Made by a program: the position numbers and the translations under genes | NCBI RefSeq assembly: GCF_000379785.1 | Contig: NZ_KB903679.1 | Span: 1-40,271, forward strand | Direction of reading: 5' to 3' | Length of the DNA: 40,271 bases | From: Gallibacterium anatis DSM 16844 = F 149 | GTDB lineage: Bacteria; Pseudomonadota; Gammaproteobacteria; Enterobacterales; Pasteurellaceae | Notes under the pieces: model-generated | The model's database searches: none | What the model was told of the DNA's origin: nothing | What the model saw: the letters and a program-made list of their open reading frames with translations, nothing else | Shown: positions 1 through 11,777 of the stretch, in pieces | How the letters are laid out: every line of letters starts with the position of its first letter | Numbering within the stretch: the stretch's first letter is position 1

Positions 1-36
1 TTATCTGAAAGGAAAAGCAAGAGAAAAGCGACAAAG

Positions 37-87
37 TAAAAAAAACAAACCCACTTTTATCAAATGATTTTGGAAAGATGGGTTTGT
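37..87 (-). terminator. Rho-independent terminator of gntR
   Basis: On the minus strand a 9-bp stem (ACAAACCCA at 79-87 read in reverse, pairing with TGGGTTTGT at 45-53 in reverse) encloses a loop of about 25 nt and is followed directly by a run of Ts. It lies just past the gntR stop codon. The loop is long, but the T-run makes termination likely. Confidence 0.6.
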
Positions 88-97
88 CAGCAGTCTG

Positions 98-121
98 AGG
101 TGCTAATAAGCACCTTTTATT
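98..121 (+). terminator. Terminator for a plus-strand gene left of the window
   Basis: A perfect 7-bp stem AGGTGCT / AGCACCT (98-104, 109-115) with an AATA loop is followed by TTTTATTGTTT on the plus strand. The T-run lies on the plus side, so it probably ends a transcript entering from the left edge that converges on gntR. Confidence 0.6.
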
Positions 122-123
122 GT

Positions 124-1125
124 TTAAATACTTTCCCCAATATGAATATGGTAGCCTAAATCAATAATACTGCTTTGTTGTGGAATACCGTTAATCCGAT
201 TAAGTAACTCCTCTGCCGCTCGTTTACCTATTTCCAGACGAGGTGTGATAACGGTAGCCAGTTGAGGTGTCATTGATTGACCAACATCGTGTCCGTGGAA
301 ACCGGCAATACCAATCTGTTCCGGTACTTTAATTCCTAAACGTTGGCACTCAAATAAGGCTCCAACGGCAAGGTCGTCATTAGTGCAGACAATGCCGTCA
401 AGCTGTGGATATTGTGCTAATGCTTGATGCAGCAGTTCCGCACCTAATGAGAATGAGGAGGGTTGTTCGGTGATCAGACTATGTGCGGTTAATTTGTGAT
501 TTTTCATTGCTGTCTCATAGCCTTGCATTTTCAGTTGTGTGCGTTTATCCATCCGAGCAGTAAAATAGACGATGTGTTGATGCCCGCGCTGAATCATTGT
601 TTCCACCATAGCTTGGGAAGCTACGCTGTTATCAAAGCCGATGACTTGTTGGATGCCTAACTGATGGCTGTCCATAATTTCAATAACGGGGATATTCGCC
701 ACTTCAATCATTTTTAAGGTTTTTTCAGAATGATGATTTTCTGAAAGGATTAAACCATCAACATTGTAAGAAAGTAGCGATTCTACGCGTTGTTCTTCTT
801 TTTCTAAGCTATAACCATAGTGAGCAAGCATTGTTTGATAACCGGCTTTATCGGTGATAGTTTCAATTCCTTTAATTACATCAGCAAAAACTTGGTTGGT
901 TAATGAAGGAACTAAAACACCAATAGCCCGACTTTTAGCATTAGAGAGCATACTTGGTGCCCGATTCGGAATATAGCCGAATTGTTCTATCGCTGTTGCA
1001 ATTTTTTTGCGAGTTTCTTCAGCAACGGAATCTGGATTACGTAAATAACGACTGATGGTCATTTTAGTCAGACCTAAATGATCGGCTATATGTTGTAATG
1101 TTGGGCGTTTATGGGAAGTATTCAT
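124..1125 (-). CDS. gntR: LacI-family gluconate operon repressor GntR
   Basis: DNA-binding repressor of the LacI/GalR family; 333 aa from the chosen start. The N-terminal helix-turn-helix (about residues 5-55) reads RPTLQHIADHLGLTKMTISR, followed by the hinge motif GYIPNRAP and a periplasmic-binding-protein-like effector domain. The whole protein follows E. coli GntR closely, including TNQVFADVIKGIE, GYQTMLAHYGY, CTNDDLAVGA and GFHGHD. An upstream in-frame start at 1161 would add 12 residues, but ATG 1125 is preceded by AAAGAG and matches the family N-terminus. By family knowledge it represses gluconate uptake and kinase genes when gluconate is absent. No gluconate genes are visible in the window, so the target is inferred from similarity only. 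Confidence 0.88.
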   Translation of the reverse strand: MNTSHKRPTLQHIADHLGLTKMTISRYLRNPDSVAEETRKKIATAIEQFGYIPNRAPSMLSNAKSRAIGVLVPSLTNQVFADVIKGIETITDKAGYQTMLAHYGYSLEKEEQRVESLLSYNVDGLILSENHHSEKTLKMIEVANIPVIEIMDSHQLGIQQVIGFDNSVASQAMVETMIQRGHQHIVYFTARMDKRTQLKMQGYETAMKNHKLTAHSLITEQPSSFSLGAELLHQALAQYPQLDGIVCTNDDLAVGALFECQRLGIKVPEQIGIAGFHGHDVGQSMTPQLATVITPRLEIGKRAAEELLNRINGIPQQSSIIDLGYHIHIGESI

Positions 1126-1232
1126 CAATAACTCTTTAATGGTTAAGATTCCACAGTTCACGAAGGCAGACTTATCTTAAGCTAGGAGGTAATTTTTCCC
1201 AATTATGCAATTCATAGCGTAACATACTATGT

Positions 1233-1261
1233 ATTATAGGTCGCTCTGTGAATTGGAACAT
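1233..1261 (-). promoter_or_regulatory. Possible gntR promoter
   Basis: On the minus strand a perfect TATAAT lies at 1238-1233, about 110 bases before the chosen gntR ATG. The hexamer 17 bases further upstream (ATGTTC) is a poor -35. Assignment rests mainly on the -10 box. Confidence 0.35.
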
Positions 1262-1274
1262 TATGAAAATAAAG

Positions 1275-1310
1275 ATAAAAAACACCCGCTATTTTAGGGA
1301 AAATAACGGG
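1275..1310 (-). terminator. Rho-independent terminator of typA
   Basis: On the minus strand CCCGTTATTTT (1310-1300) pairs with AAAATAGCGGG (1295-1285), with one G-T pair and a four-base loop, followed by TGTTTTTTATC. It sits 17 bases past the typA stop codon. Confidence 0.8.
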
Positions 1311-1326
1311 AGTATAACAACAAAAA

Positions 1327-3180
1327 TTAACGAGTACTGGTACTGGTTGTCGTACGATTCGCTCTTCTGCGATCCATTTCTGTTAAGAAACGTTTACGAA
1401 TACGGATAGAACTTGGTGTAACTTCAACCAATTCATCATCGTCAATAAACTCTAGAGCCTGTTCAAGCGTGAATTTTACTGGCGGAACTAATACTATGGC
1501 ATCATCTTTACCGGCTGCACGCATATTGGTCAATTTTTTACCCTGCAAGCAGTTGACGGTAAGGTCATTTGAACGGCTGTGAATACCGATAACTTGACCT
1601 TCATACACTTCAGCACCGTGTTCAATCATCAATTTGCCACGTTCCTGCAAGCCGAATAAGGCGTAAGCCAATGCTTTACCGGTGGCATTGGAAATCAATA
1701 CGCCATTTTGACGTTGACCGATATCACCCGGTTTAACATCATCATAGTGACTGAAACTTGAGTAAAGCAAACCTGTTCCGGAAGTCATTGTCATAAACTC
1801 ATTACGGAAGCCGATCAAACCACGACTTGGAATAATATATTCCAAACGAGTGCGTCCTTTGCCATCCGGCACCATATCGCGGACTTCACCTTTACGGATA
1901 CCTAAAGCTTCCATCACGGCACCTTGGTGTTGATCTTCAATATCAATCGTAACTTGTTCAAACGGCTCTTGTTTACGTCCATCAATTTCACGGAAAATTA
2001 CTTTTGGACGAGAAACGGCCAGTTCGTGACCTTCACGGCGCATATTTTCAATTAAAACGGAAAGATGCAACTCACCACGACCGGATACTTTGAAAGCATC
2101 AGGATCTTCAGTTTCTTCAACACGTAATGCAACGTTATGCACCAACTCTTTATTCAAACGTTCTAAAATTTGACGAGAGGTAACATATTTACCTTCACGA
2201 CCACAGAACGGTGAAGTGTTTACGCAGAAGAACATTGTTACGGTCGGTTCATCAACGGTTAATGCCGGCAAAGCTTCCACATTGTTGACATCGCAAATAG
2301 TATCGGAAATGTTCAATTCGCCTAAACCGGTCAATGCAATAATATCGCCGGCATTGGCAATATCTTCTTCATAACGTTGTAAACCTAAGTGGCCTAACAC
2401 TTGACCGACACGCGCATTGCGAGTTTTGCCTTCACTATCAATAATGGTTACCGCTTGGTTTGGTTTGACTGAACCGCGCTTGATACGACCGATACCGATA
2501 ACACCAACGTAATTGTTGTAGTCCAACTGAGAAATTTGCATTTGGAAAGGTTGATCCAAGTGCACTTCCGGTGGTGCGACATATTTTACAATCGCCTCAA
2601 ACAACGGTGTCATATCATCCGCTAATTGGTCGTGATCCAAACCGGCAACGCCGTTCAATGCAGAGGCATAAATAATTGGGAAATCGAGCTGCTCATCGGT
2701 TGCGCCTAAGTTGACAAAAAGATCGAACACTTGATCAACAACCCAATCCGGTCTTGCACCCGGGCGATCCACTTTATTAATCACCACAATCGGTTTTAAT
2801 CCGTGCGCAAAGGCTTTTTGGGTAACAAAGCGCGTTTGCGGCATTGGACCGTCAAAGGCATCAACTAATAATAGAACACTGTCCACCATAGAGAGAACAC
2901 GTTCCACTTCTCCACCGAAGTCGGCGTGTCCCGGCGTGTCTACGATATTAATGCGGTAATCATTCCAGTTAATGGCGGTATTTTTAGCAAGAATAGTGAT
3001 ACCGCGCTCTTTTTCTAACGCATTGGAGTCCATCACGCGTTCATCTGTTTCGCCGGAACGGGATGATTCCAATGTGCCTGATTGTTGTAACAGTTTATCA
3101 ACGAGCGTAGTTTTTCCGTGGTCTACGTGAGCGATAATCGCGATATTACGCAATTTACTAATATCTAAATCGTTTTTCAT
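1327..3180 (-). CDS. typA: Translational GTPase TypA/BipA
   Basis: Ribosome-binding GTPase of the EF-G-like family, 617 aa, close to the usual length of about 607. G1 is AHVDHGKTT (residues 17-25), G2 lies in the ERGITILAK segment, G3 is [11 protein letters not shown] and G4 is NKVD. Elongation-factor domains follow, with the TypA-specific C-terminal domain ([15 protein letters not shown]). By family knowledge it acts on 50S/70S ribosomes and supports ribosome assembly and growth at low temperature or under stress. The ATG at 3180 has only a weak Shine-Dalgarno sequence, but the protein starts where homologues start, plus a few residues. It is transcribed away from glnA, the same divergent layout seen in enterobacteria. 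Its own terminator separates it from gntR. Confidence 0.97.
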   Translation of the reverse strand: MKNDLDISKLRNIAIIAHVDHGKTTLVDKLLQQSGTLESSRSGETDERVMDSNALEKERGITILAKNTAINWNDYRINIVDTPGHADFGGEVERVLSMVDSVLLLVDAFDGPMPQTRFVTQKAFAHGLKPIVVINKVDRPGARPDWVVDQVFDLFVNLGATDEQLDFPIIYASALNGVAGLDHDQLADDMTPLFEAIVKYVAPPEVHLDQPFQMQISQLDYNNYVGVIGIGRIKRGSVKPNQAVTIIDSEGKTRNARVGQVLGHLGLQRYEEDIANAGDIIALTGLGELNISDTICDVNNVEALPALTVDEPTVTMFFCVNTSPFCGREGKYVTSRQILERLNKELVHNVALRVEETEDPDAFKVSGRGELHLSVLIENMRREGHELAVSRPKVIFREIDGRKQEPFEQVTIDIEDQHQGAVMEALGIRKGEVRDMVPDGKGRTRLEYIIPSRGLIGFRNEFMTMTSGTGLLYSSFSHYDDVKPGDIGQRQNGVLISNATGKALAYALFGLQERGKLMIEHGAEVYEGQVIGIHSRSNDLTVNCLQGKKLTNMRAAGKDDAIVLVPPVKFTLEQALEFIDDDELVEVTPSSIRIRKRFLTEMDRRRANRTTTSTSTR

Positions 3181-3283
3181 GTAAAAATTATCTTGTAGTA
3201 TTTTGAAATAGTTTGGCTATACTGAACATAGTTGTTGCCTTTGAAGCCTTGTGATTTCAGCATAGCGGGTGAAAAGGTGGCAA

Positions 3284-3289
3284 ATTATA
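3284..3289 (-). promoter_or_regulatory. Possible -10 box of typA
   Basis: A perfect TATAAT on the minus strand (3289-3284) lies about 105 bases upstream of the typA ATG. It is preceded by CTG, and no convincing -35 is visible at 16-18 bases. Weak but plausible. Confidence 0.35.
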
Positions 3290-3471
3290 CAGCGTTTTAA
3301 TGAAGACGGCTATTAAATAATGTAACGTTGCCATTTTTTAATTTAGATATTTTTTTATTAAAAATGAAAAAAGTTGTTTTATTTTTAAGAAAAATAGGAT
3401 ATTGTTTATCTGAATTCAAAAAACCAACATTATATTTATAAATTAACTAGTCAAATACGAGAGGATTGATT

Positions 3472-4893
3472 ATGGCAAACACTCAAGCAATTGCAAAAGT
3501 CTTTGAACTTATTGAAGAACACGGAATTCGTTTTGTTGATCTTCGTTTTACCGACATCAAAGGGAAAGAACAACACGTTTCAGTACCGGTGAGTGCCGTT
3601 GATGAAGATTTCTTTGAAGATGGAAAAATGTTTGATGGATCTTCTATCGGCGGTTGGAAAACCATCAATAAATCCGATATGGTATTGATGCCGATTCCGG
3701 AAAGTGCATTAGTCGATCCTTTCTTCAGCGTTCCGACTCTTTCCATTCGTTGTGATGTTTATGAACCAACCACAATGCAAGGTTATGATCGTGACCCACG
3801 TTCAATTGCAATTCGTGCAGAAGAGTACCTTAAAGCATCAGGTATTGCGGATACTGTATTAGTTGGACCGGAACCTGAATTCTTTATCTTTGATGATGTA
3901 CGTTTCAAAACTGGAATGTCAGGCTCTTTCTATGAAATCGATGATATCGAAGCAAGCTGGAACAGCGGCAAAGAGTATGAAGGTGGAAACAAAGGGCATC
4001 GTCCTGCAACTAAAGGCGGTTATTTCCCAGTGCCGCCGGTCGACTCTTCACAAGATTTACGTTCTGAAATGTGCTTAGTAATGGAAGATATGGGCTTAGT
4101 GATCGAAGCTCATCACCACGAAGTGGCAACCGCCGGACAAAATGAAATTGCTTGTCGTTTCAATACCTTAACTTTAAAAGCGGATGAAACACAAATTTAT
4201 AAATATGTTGTTCATAACGTTGCGTTTGAACACGGTAAAACCGCTTGCTTTATGCCGAAACCAATCTTCGGTGATAACGGTTCAGGTATGCACTGCCACA
4301 TCTCTTTAGGTAAAGACGGCGTGAACTTGTTCGCTGGTGATAAATATGCCGGATTGTCAGAACTTTCGCTCTTCTTTATCGGTGGTGTAATTAAACACGC
4401 TAAAGCATTGAATGCGTTTACCAACCCAACAACCAACTCTTATAAACGTTTGGTACCGGGTTATGAAGCGCCGGTATTGTTGGCTTATTCAGCAAGCAAC
4501 CGTTCTGCATCTATTCGTATTCCGACAGTGTCAAGTCCGAAAGCACGCCGTATTGAAGTGCGTTTCCCAGATCCGGGTGCAAACCCATACTTGGCATTCT
4601 CTGCGATTTTAATGGCAGGTTTAGATGGTATTATCAATAAGATCCATCCGGGCGATGCAATGGATAAAAACTTATATGACTTACCGCCTGAAGAGTTAAA
4701 AGAGATCCCGACTGTAGCAGGTTCTTTAGATGAAGCGCTTGCTTCATTGGCAGCCGATCACGAATTCTTAACTCGTGGTGGCGTATTCAGCAACGACTTT
4801 ATTGAAGCCTATATCGAATTGAAAAATAAAGAAGTTGATCGTATTCGTTTATTGCCACATCCGGCAGAATTTGAATTATATTATTCACTCTAA
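3472..4893 (+). CDS. glnA: Glutamine synthetase type I
   Basis: Catalyses ATP-dependent amidation of glutamate to glutamine in the cytoplasm, forming a dodecamer; 473 aa, typical of GS-I-beta. It contains the beta-grasp N-terminus ([18 protein letters not shown]), DGSSIGGW, the catalytic-domain motif [21 protein letters not shown] and the ATP-site segment [17 protein letters not shown]. Tyr402 in [12 protein letters not shown] corresponds to the adenylylated tyrosine of enterobacterial GlnA, so covalent control by GlnE is likely. The ATG at 3472 follows GAGAGG at a normal distance; an in-frame start six bases earlier has no such spacing advantage. I found no sigma-54 promoter in the 290-base gap from typA. 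A strong terminator follows. Confidence 0.98.
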   Translation: MANTQAIAKVFELIEEHGIRFVDLRFTDIKGKEQHVSVPVSAVDEDFFEDGKMFDGSSIGGWKTINKSDMVLMPIPESALVDPFFSVPTLSIRCDVYEPTTMQGYDRDPRSIAIRAEEYLKASGIADTVLVGPEPEFFIFDDVRFKTGMSGSFYEIDDIEASWNSGKEYEGGNKGHRPATKGGYFPVPPVDSSQDLRSEMCLVMEDMGLVIEAHHHEVATAGQNEIACRFNTLTLKADETQIYKYVVHNVAFEHGKTACFMPKPIFGDNGSGMHCHISLGKDGVNLFAGDKYAGLSELSLFFIGGVIKHAKALNAFTNPTTNSYKRLVPGYEAPVLLAYSASNRSASIRIPTVSSPKARRIEVRFPDPGANPYLAFSAILMAGLDGIINKIHPGDAMDKNLYDLPPEELKEIPTVAGSLDEALASLAADHEFLTRGGVFSNDFIEAYIELKNKEVDRIRLLPHPAEFELYYSL

Positions 4894-4918
4894 TTGTTGC
4901 TAAAAATGAGCTAAGTAC

Positions 4919-4957
4919 AGCCCCGAAAATACGCAGTTTTCGGGGCTTATTTTTTTA
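4919..4957 (+). terminator. Rho-independent terminator of glnA
   Basis: A perfect 11-bp stem AGCCCCGAAAA / TTTTCGGGGCT (4919-4929, 4937-4947) with a seven-base loop, followed by TATTTTTTT. It lies 25 bases past the glnA stop. Confidence 0.92.
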
Positions 4958-5041
4958 GATAAAAGCTGTCTAATCCTTGATAAAACAGCTGATTTGTATT
5001 AAAACTAACTAAAGTTACCAAACACAACTGAGGAGCAAATA

Positions 5042-5689
5042 ATGAGACTTTATACTTATGAACATTGTCCATATTGTGTACGTGCCAGAATGATTTTCGG
5101 TTTAAAAAATATCCCGGTTGATGTCATTGTGTTGGCAAATCATCACGAAGACACCCCGATGCAACTAGTGGGGCGTAAAGTTGTGCCAATCCTTGCTGAC
5201 AGTGATGGAATGGTAATGCCGGAAAGTTTGGATATCGTCCGTTATGTTGATAAAAAATATGGCGAGCCTTGCTTAAAAGAAAATGTTCGTGAGGAAGTGA
5301 GTCAATGGCTGCAAAAAGTAGGCAGTTACTACAATCATTTAGTGATTCCTCGATTTACACAAATCGGCTTAAAAGAGTTTGCAATGCCGGAATCAGTGGA
5401 ATATTTCACGATGAAAAAAAGCAAAATGATTGGTAATTTTGCTGAAAATTTAGCACAAACCCCACAATATTTAGCAAAAATTAATCAAGATCTTAAAGAG
5501 TTGAACGATTTGATCGTCAGCCCGAAAGCGAGCTCCGGAGAGTTGTCAATCGAAGATATCGTGTTATTCCCGGTTTTGCGTAATTTAACAATTGTGAAAG
5601 GAATCGAATTTCCGAATAAAGTCGCCGCTTATGTGAAAAAAATGTCATTGATGTCGGGCGTAGAGCTTTATACGGAGAGAGCGGTTTGA
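5042..5689 (+). CDS. grxB: Glutaredoxin 2 (GrxB)
   Basis: Glutathione-dependent disulfide reductase with a GST-like fold; 215 aa, the normal length for GrxB and much longer than the small glutaredoxins. The thioredoxin-fold N-terminus carries the dithiol active site CPYC at residues 9-12, the cis-proline segment RKVVPIL and the glutathione-binding MPESLDIVRYVD. An all-helical C-terminal domain follows (from about residue 85). The ATG is preceded by GAGGAG. It is a single gene between the glnA terminator and the histidine leader. No clear terminator follows; an AT-only palindrome at 5685-5705 is too weak to call. Confidence 0.94.
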   Translation: MRLYTYEHCPYCVRARMIFGLKNIPVDVIVLANHHEDTPMQLVGRKVVPILADSDGMVMPESLDIVRYVDKKYGEPCLKENVREEVSQWLQKVGSYYNHLVIPRFTQIGLKEFAMPESVEYFTMKKSKMIGNFAENLAQTPQYLAKINQDLKELNDLIVSPKASSGELSIEDIVLFPVLRNLTIVKGIEFPNKVAAYVKKMSLMSGVELYTERAV

Positions 5690-5712
5690 TAAATTTTTTA
5701 TCAAAAAACCTA

Positions 5713-5741
5713 TTGCATTTTTGTAGATGATCCAGTAGTGT
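5713..5741 (+). promoter_or_regulatory. Probable promoter of the his operon
   Basis: TTGCAT (5713-5718) and TAGTGT (5736-5741) are separated by 17 bases, placing a transcription start about 25 bases before the his leader peptide. The -10 is weak. The assignment relies on spacing and on position ahead of the attenuator. Confidence 0.45.
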
Positions 5742-5773
5742 AAGTAACAGTTTTAACATTAAGGATACAACAA

Positions 5774-5821
5774 ATGAAATTTTCTCGAATTGCTCATCAT
5801 CACCATCATCAACCTGATTAA
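5774..5821 (+). CDS. hisL: his operon leader peptide HisL
   Basis: A 15-codon ORF (ATG 5774, stop TAA 5819-5821) reading MKFSRIAHHHHHQPD. It contains five consecutive histidine codons (CAT CAT CAC CAT CAT) and is preceded by AAGGA. This is the classic sensor of histidyl-tRNA supply: when charged tRNA-His is scarce, the ribosome stalls in the His run and lets the antiterminator form in the downstream RNA. It is too short for normal gene finders. Family knowledge of his attenuation together with the matching hairpins at 5842-5911 makes this very secure. Confidence 0.95.
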   Translation: MKFSRIAHHHHHQPD

Positions 5822-5841
5822 TCTTTCAGGCGATGGTGCGT

Positions 5842-5911
5842 GGAAGATTAATCATCTTCCGAGCATTCGATATGAATCACAATCCTCTCGGAAGATAATT
5901 TCGAGAGGATT
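5842..5911 (+). promoter_or_regulatory. his attenuator: mutually exclusive hairpins
   Basis: Four pairing segments are visible. A (GGAAGAT, 5842-5848) pairs with the start of B (ATCTTCCGAG, 5854-5863). B is perfectly complementary over 10 bases to C (CTCGGAAGAT, 5887-5896), which is the antiterminator. C overlaps the left arm of the terminator stem (5881-5890 with 5902-5911). A ribosome stalled on the His codons would mask A, free B to pair with C, and prevent the terminator. Confidence 0.9.
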
Positions 5912-5920
5912 TTTTATTTT
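5881..5920 (+). terminator. his operon attenuator terminator
   Basis: A perfect 10-bp stem AATCCTCTCG / CGAGAGGATT (5881-5890, 5902-5911) with an 11-base loop, followed by TTTTATTTT. It lies between the leader peptide and hisC and ends 19 bases before the hisC ATG. Confidence 0.92.
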
Positions 5921-5929
5921 CAGTTATAG

Positions 5930-7009
<1,080 letters not shown>

Positions 7010-7010
7010 T

Positions 7011-8111
7011 ATGAAAAAACAACAATCTATCTTATTTATCGACCGTGATGGAACACTCATTGATGAGCCGAAAACAGATTTTCAAATTGATAGTTTAGAA
7101 AAATTGAAGTTGGAGCCGAATGTTATTCCGGCGTTATTAAAATTGCAGCAGGCCGGTTATCGTTTGGTAATGGTGAGTAATCAGGACGGCTTAGGTACGA
7201 GTTCTTTCCCTCAAGAGGATTTTGATAAGCCTCACAACGCAATGATGCAAATTTTTAATTCACAAGGTATTGAATTTGATGATGTTTTAATTTGTCCGCA
7301 TAAGCCGGAAGATAATTGTGAATGTCGTAAACCGAAATTGGGCTTATTGAAGAAATATATTAAAAATAAGCTTTTTGATAAAAAGAACAGCTATGTAATC
7401 GGCGATCGTGCAACCGATCTTCAGCTTGCGGAAAATCTTGGCATTGTTGGTTTGCAATATAATCCACAAAATTTGAATTGGGATTTGATTGCTGAAAAAT
7501 TGTTGAAACAGGCGGTGACGAATATTGGTGATAATAAACCTCGCACCGCAGAGGTGGTTCGCAAAACCAAAGAAACCGATATTAAAGTTCAGCTTTGGTT
7601 GGATGAAACCGGCATTAATCAGATTAATACCGGCATCGGTTTTTTCGATCATATGTTGGATCAGATCGCAACACACGGCGGTTTTCGGATGAATGTGACG
7701 GTAAACGGAGATTTGCATATTGATGATCATCATACGGTGGAAGATACCGCGTTAGCGTTTGGTGAGGCTTTGAAAAAGGCGCTAGGCAATAAAAAAGGGA
7801 TTGCTCGTTTCGGATTTGTATTGCCGATGGATGAGTGCAAAGCAGAATGCGCATTGGATCTTTCCGGTCGCCCTTATTTGAAATTTAAAGCAAAATTTAC
7901 ACGTGATAAAGTGGGCGATTTCAGCACCGAAATGGTGGAACATTTCTTTATGTCATTGAGTTATGCCTTGGCCTGTACTTTACATATTAAAGTGAAAGGA
8001 AATAACACACATCATCAGATTGAGGCGATGTTTAAATGTTTCGGTAGAACACTTAGACAGGCGATTCGTATCGAAAGTAACGAATTGCCGAGCAGTAAGG
8101 GCGTTCTTTGA
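7011..8111 (+). CDS. hisB: Bifunctional histidinol-phosphatase / IGP dehydratase
   Basis: Two-domain enzyme of 366 aa, as in gamma-proteobacteria. The N-terminal HAD phosphatase domain (about 1-165) has the nucleophile motif [10 protein letters not shown] with D11 and D13, and the Zn-type cysteine cluster around [15 protein letters not shown]. The C-terminal imidazoleglycerol-phosphate dehydratase domain has [15 protein letters not shown], the metal-binding [10 protein letters not shown], and the second half with [10 protein letters not shown]. It performs steps 6 and 8 of histidine synthesis. ATG 7011 (after GGAAAA) is used rather than the earlier in-frame codon at 6990 inside hisC. The normal next gene, hisH, is displaced by an inserted nuclease gene. 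Confidence 0.96.
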   Translation: MKKQQSILFIDRDGTLIDEPKTDFQIDSLEKLKLEPNVIPALLKLQQAGYRLVMVSNQDGLGTSSFPQEDFDKPHNAMMQIFNSQGIEFDDVLICPHKPEDNCECRKPKLGLLKKYIKNKLFDKKNSYVIGDRATDLQLAENLGIVGLQYNPQNLNWDLIAEKLLKQAVTNIGDNKPRTAEVVRKTKETDIKVQLWLDETGINQINTGIGFFDHMLDQIATHGGFRMNVTVNGDLHIDDHHTVEDTALAFGEALKKALGNKKGIARFGFVLPMDECKAECALDLSGRPYLKFKAKFTRDKVGDFSTEMVEHFFMSLSYALACTLHIKVKGNNTHHQIEAMFKCFGRTLRQAIRIESNELPSSKGVL

Positions 8112-8142
8112 TTATTGCGGTTAAAGCGCGAAGGGAATAACA

Positions 8143-9156
8143 ATGCTGACCAACACAACCATCATTACTGATATTAAACAAATCATTGCACAATCGCGTG
8201 AAAATGCAGTGAGAGCGGTGGATTTTCAGCGAGTGCTGATGTATTGGCACATTGGCAAGCGTATTTTTGAAGAAGAACAGCAAGGGCAAGAGCGGGCAGA
8301 TTATGGGGCTTATTTAATCAAATATCTTGCCAAACAGCTCGAGCCAGAGCTTGGCAGTAGTTTTTCTTATCGCAACCTTAATTGGTATCGCCAATTTTAT
8401 CGTACATTCCCAATTGTGAACGCACTGCGTTCACAATTGAACTGGACACAATATCGCCAACTTTTACGTATCAATGATCCTGATAAACGCGAGTTTTATA
8501 TTGGTGAAAGCATAAAAAATAATTGGAGTTCTCGCCAGTTAGAACGCCAAATCAACAGCAGTCTATACGAACGTTTATTATTGAGTAACGATAAAGAAAC
8601 CGTGCTTGCAGTGGCGAATAATCAGCTTATCCCTAGTGATCCGAAACAGATTATCAAAGATCCGATGGTATTGGAATTTCTTGGTCTGCAACGTGAAAGT
8701 GCCTATTACGAAAAAGATCTTGAACAAGCCATTATTACTCACTTGCAAGAATTTTTACTTGAATTAGGTAACGGCTTTTCTTTTGTGGCTCGTCAGAAAC
8801 GTTTACATCTTGATGGTGATGATTTTTTTGTGGATCTCGTTTTATACAATCGCTTGCTGCAATGCTTTGTGATTATCGAGATCAAAACCCACAAATTAAC
8901 TCATCAGGATTTGGGGCAGTTGCAAATGTATGTAAATTATTTTGATCGGGTTGAAAAACTGCCGCGAGAAAATCCAACCATTGGCATTTTATTATGTGCG
9001 GATAAAAATGATAGCGTGGTGAAATTTTCTTTACCTGAAAATCAACAGCAAATTTTTGCCAGTCAATATCAACTTTATCTGCCGTCAGAAGAATTATTAC
9101 TGACAGAAATACGCAAAGAAATCGAAAATTTTGAACAAAAACAACAAGAACATTAG
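8143..9156 (+). CDS. DUF1016 / YhcG-type PDDEXK nuclease, inserted in his operon
   Basis: A 337-aa protein of the DUF1016 family. The N-terminal part (about 15-150) is the DUF1016_N domain with VLMYWHIGKRIFEEEQQGQ and the NWTQYRQLLRI segment. The C-terminal part is a PD-(D/E)XK nuclease-like domain, where D231 (FFVDLVLYNR), E246 and K248 (IIEIKTHK) form the catalytic pattern, followed by the helix with LGQLQMYVNYF. Family members are often found beside restriction-modification or mobile genes, and their cellular role is poorly settled. It has its own GAAGGGA Shine-Dalgarno sequence. It sits 31 bases after hisB and 13 bases before hisH, in the operon direction with no visible promoter or terminator, so it should be transcribed with the his genes. 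Sampled base composition is like its neighbours. Confidence 0.85.
   Translation: MLTNTTIITDIKQIIAQSRENAVRAVDFQRVLMYWHIGKRIFEEEQQGQERADYGAYLIKYLAKQLEPELGSSFSYRNLNWYRQFYRTFPIVNALRSQLNWTQYRQLLRINDPDKREFYIGESIKNNWSSRQLERQINSSLYERLLLSNDKETVLAVANNQLIPSDPKQIIKDPMVLEFLGLQRESAYYEKDLEQAIITHLQEFLLELGNGFSFVARQKRLHLDGDDFFVDLVLYNRLLQCFVIIEIKTHKLTHQDLGQLQMYVNYFDRVEKLPRENPTIGILLCADKNDSVVKFSLPENQQQIFASQYQLYLPSEELLLTEIRKEIENFEQKQQEH
8411..8439. repeat. 13-bp perfect inverted repeat inside the DUF1016 gene
   Basis: CAATTGTGAACGC (8411-8423) and its exact reverse complement (8427-8439) flank the three bases ACT. The repeat lies wholly inside the coding frame (residues about 90-99) without breaking it. It would form a stable hairpin in DNA or mRNA. 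Function unknown. Confidence 0.75.
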
Positions 9157-9169
9157 GAATGATAACATT

Positions 9170-10996
<1,827 letters not shown>

Positions 10997-10997
<1 letters not shown>

Positions 10998-11776
10998 TGC
11001 TTGCAAAACGCATAATTCCTTGTTTAGACGTTCGTGATGGGCAAGTTGTGAAAGGGGTACAATTTCGCAATCACGAGATTATTGGTGATATTGTGCCATT
11101 GGCGCAACGTTATGCAGAAGAGGGAGCAGATGAGTTGGTTTTCTATGATATTACCGCCTCTTCTGATGGACGCACGGTTGATAAAAGTTGGGTAGAGCGT
11201 GTGGCACAAGTGATTGACATCCCATTCTGCGTTGCCGGTGGGATTAAAACAATTGCCGATGCGGAACAGATTTTTGCTTTCGGTGCGGATAAAATTTCAA
11301 TTAATTCACCGGCGTTGGCAAATCCGGATTTAATTAATCAGTTGGCGGATCGTTTCGGTGTGCAGGCAATCGTGGTCGGTATTGATAGTTGGTTTGAGCA
11401 GGAAAGCGGTAAATATTGGGTTAATCAATATACCGGTGATGAAAAGCGGACTCGTCAAACGACTTGGCAGACAGTGGATTGGGTACAGGAAGTGCAAAAG
11501 CGTGGTGCCGGTGAAATCGTCTTGAATATGATGAATCAAGATGGTGTGCGTAAAGGTTATGACTTAGTGCAGCTCAAAAAAGTACGTGAGGTGTGTAATG
11601 TGCCATTGATTGCTTCGGGCGGTGCCGGTGAAATGGTGCATTTCCGTGATGCTTTTGTTGAAGCTAACGTGGACGGCGCTTTGGCTGCAAGCGTGTTTCA
11701 TAAACAGATTATTAATATTGGCGAATTAAAACGTTATTTACGTAATGAACAAATCGAAGTGAGATGTGAGGAATAA
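10997..11776 (+). CDS. hisF: Imidazole glycerol phosphate synthase, cyclase subunit
   Basis: TIM-barrel cyclase that, with HisH, makes imidazole glycerol phosphate and AICAR; 259 aa, normal. It begins [19 protein letters not shown] with the catalytic Asp, and has [30 protein letters not shown], and the second Asp region [13 protein letters not shown] with LIASGGAGE. Its ATG overlaps the stop of the inserted DUF1643 gene and uses a strong GGAGG lying in that gene's last codons. The insert therefore brought or preserved a good ribosome-binding site for hisF. Confidence 0.96.
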
Positions 11777-11777
11777 A

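Noticed and set aside
3181-3471. Sigma-54 promoter for glnA
   Set aside because: I found no GG-N10-GC pair in the right consensus; the only TGGCA-like stretch lacks the second element.
5685-5705. AT-only palindrome TTTGATAAA/TTTATCAAA after grxB as a terminator
   Set aside because: No G-C pairs beyond one per arm and no T-run after it. Too weak to call.
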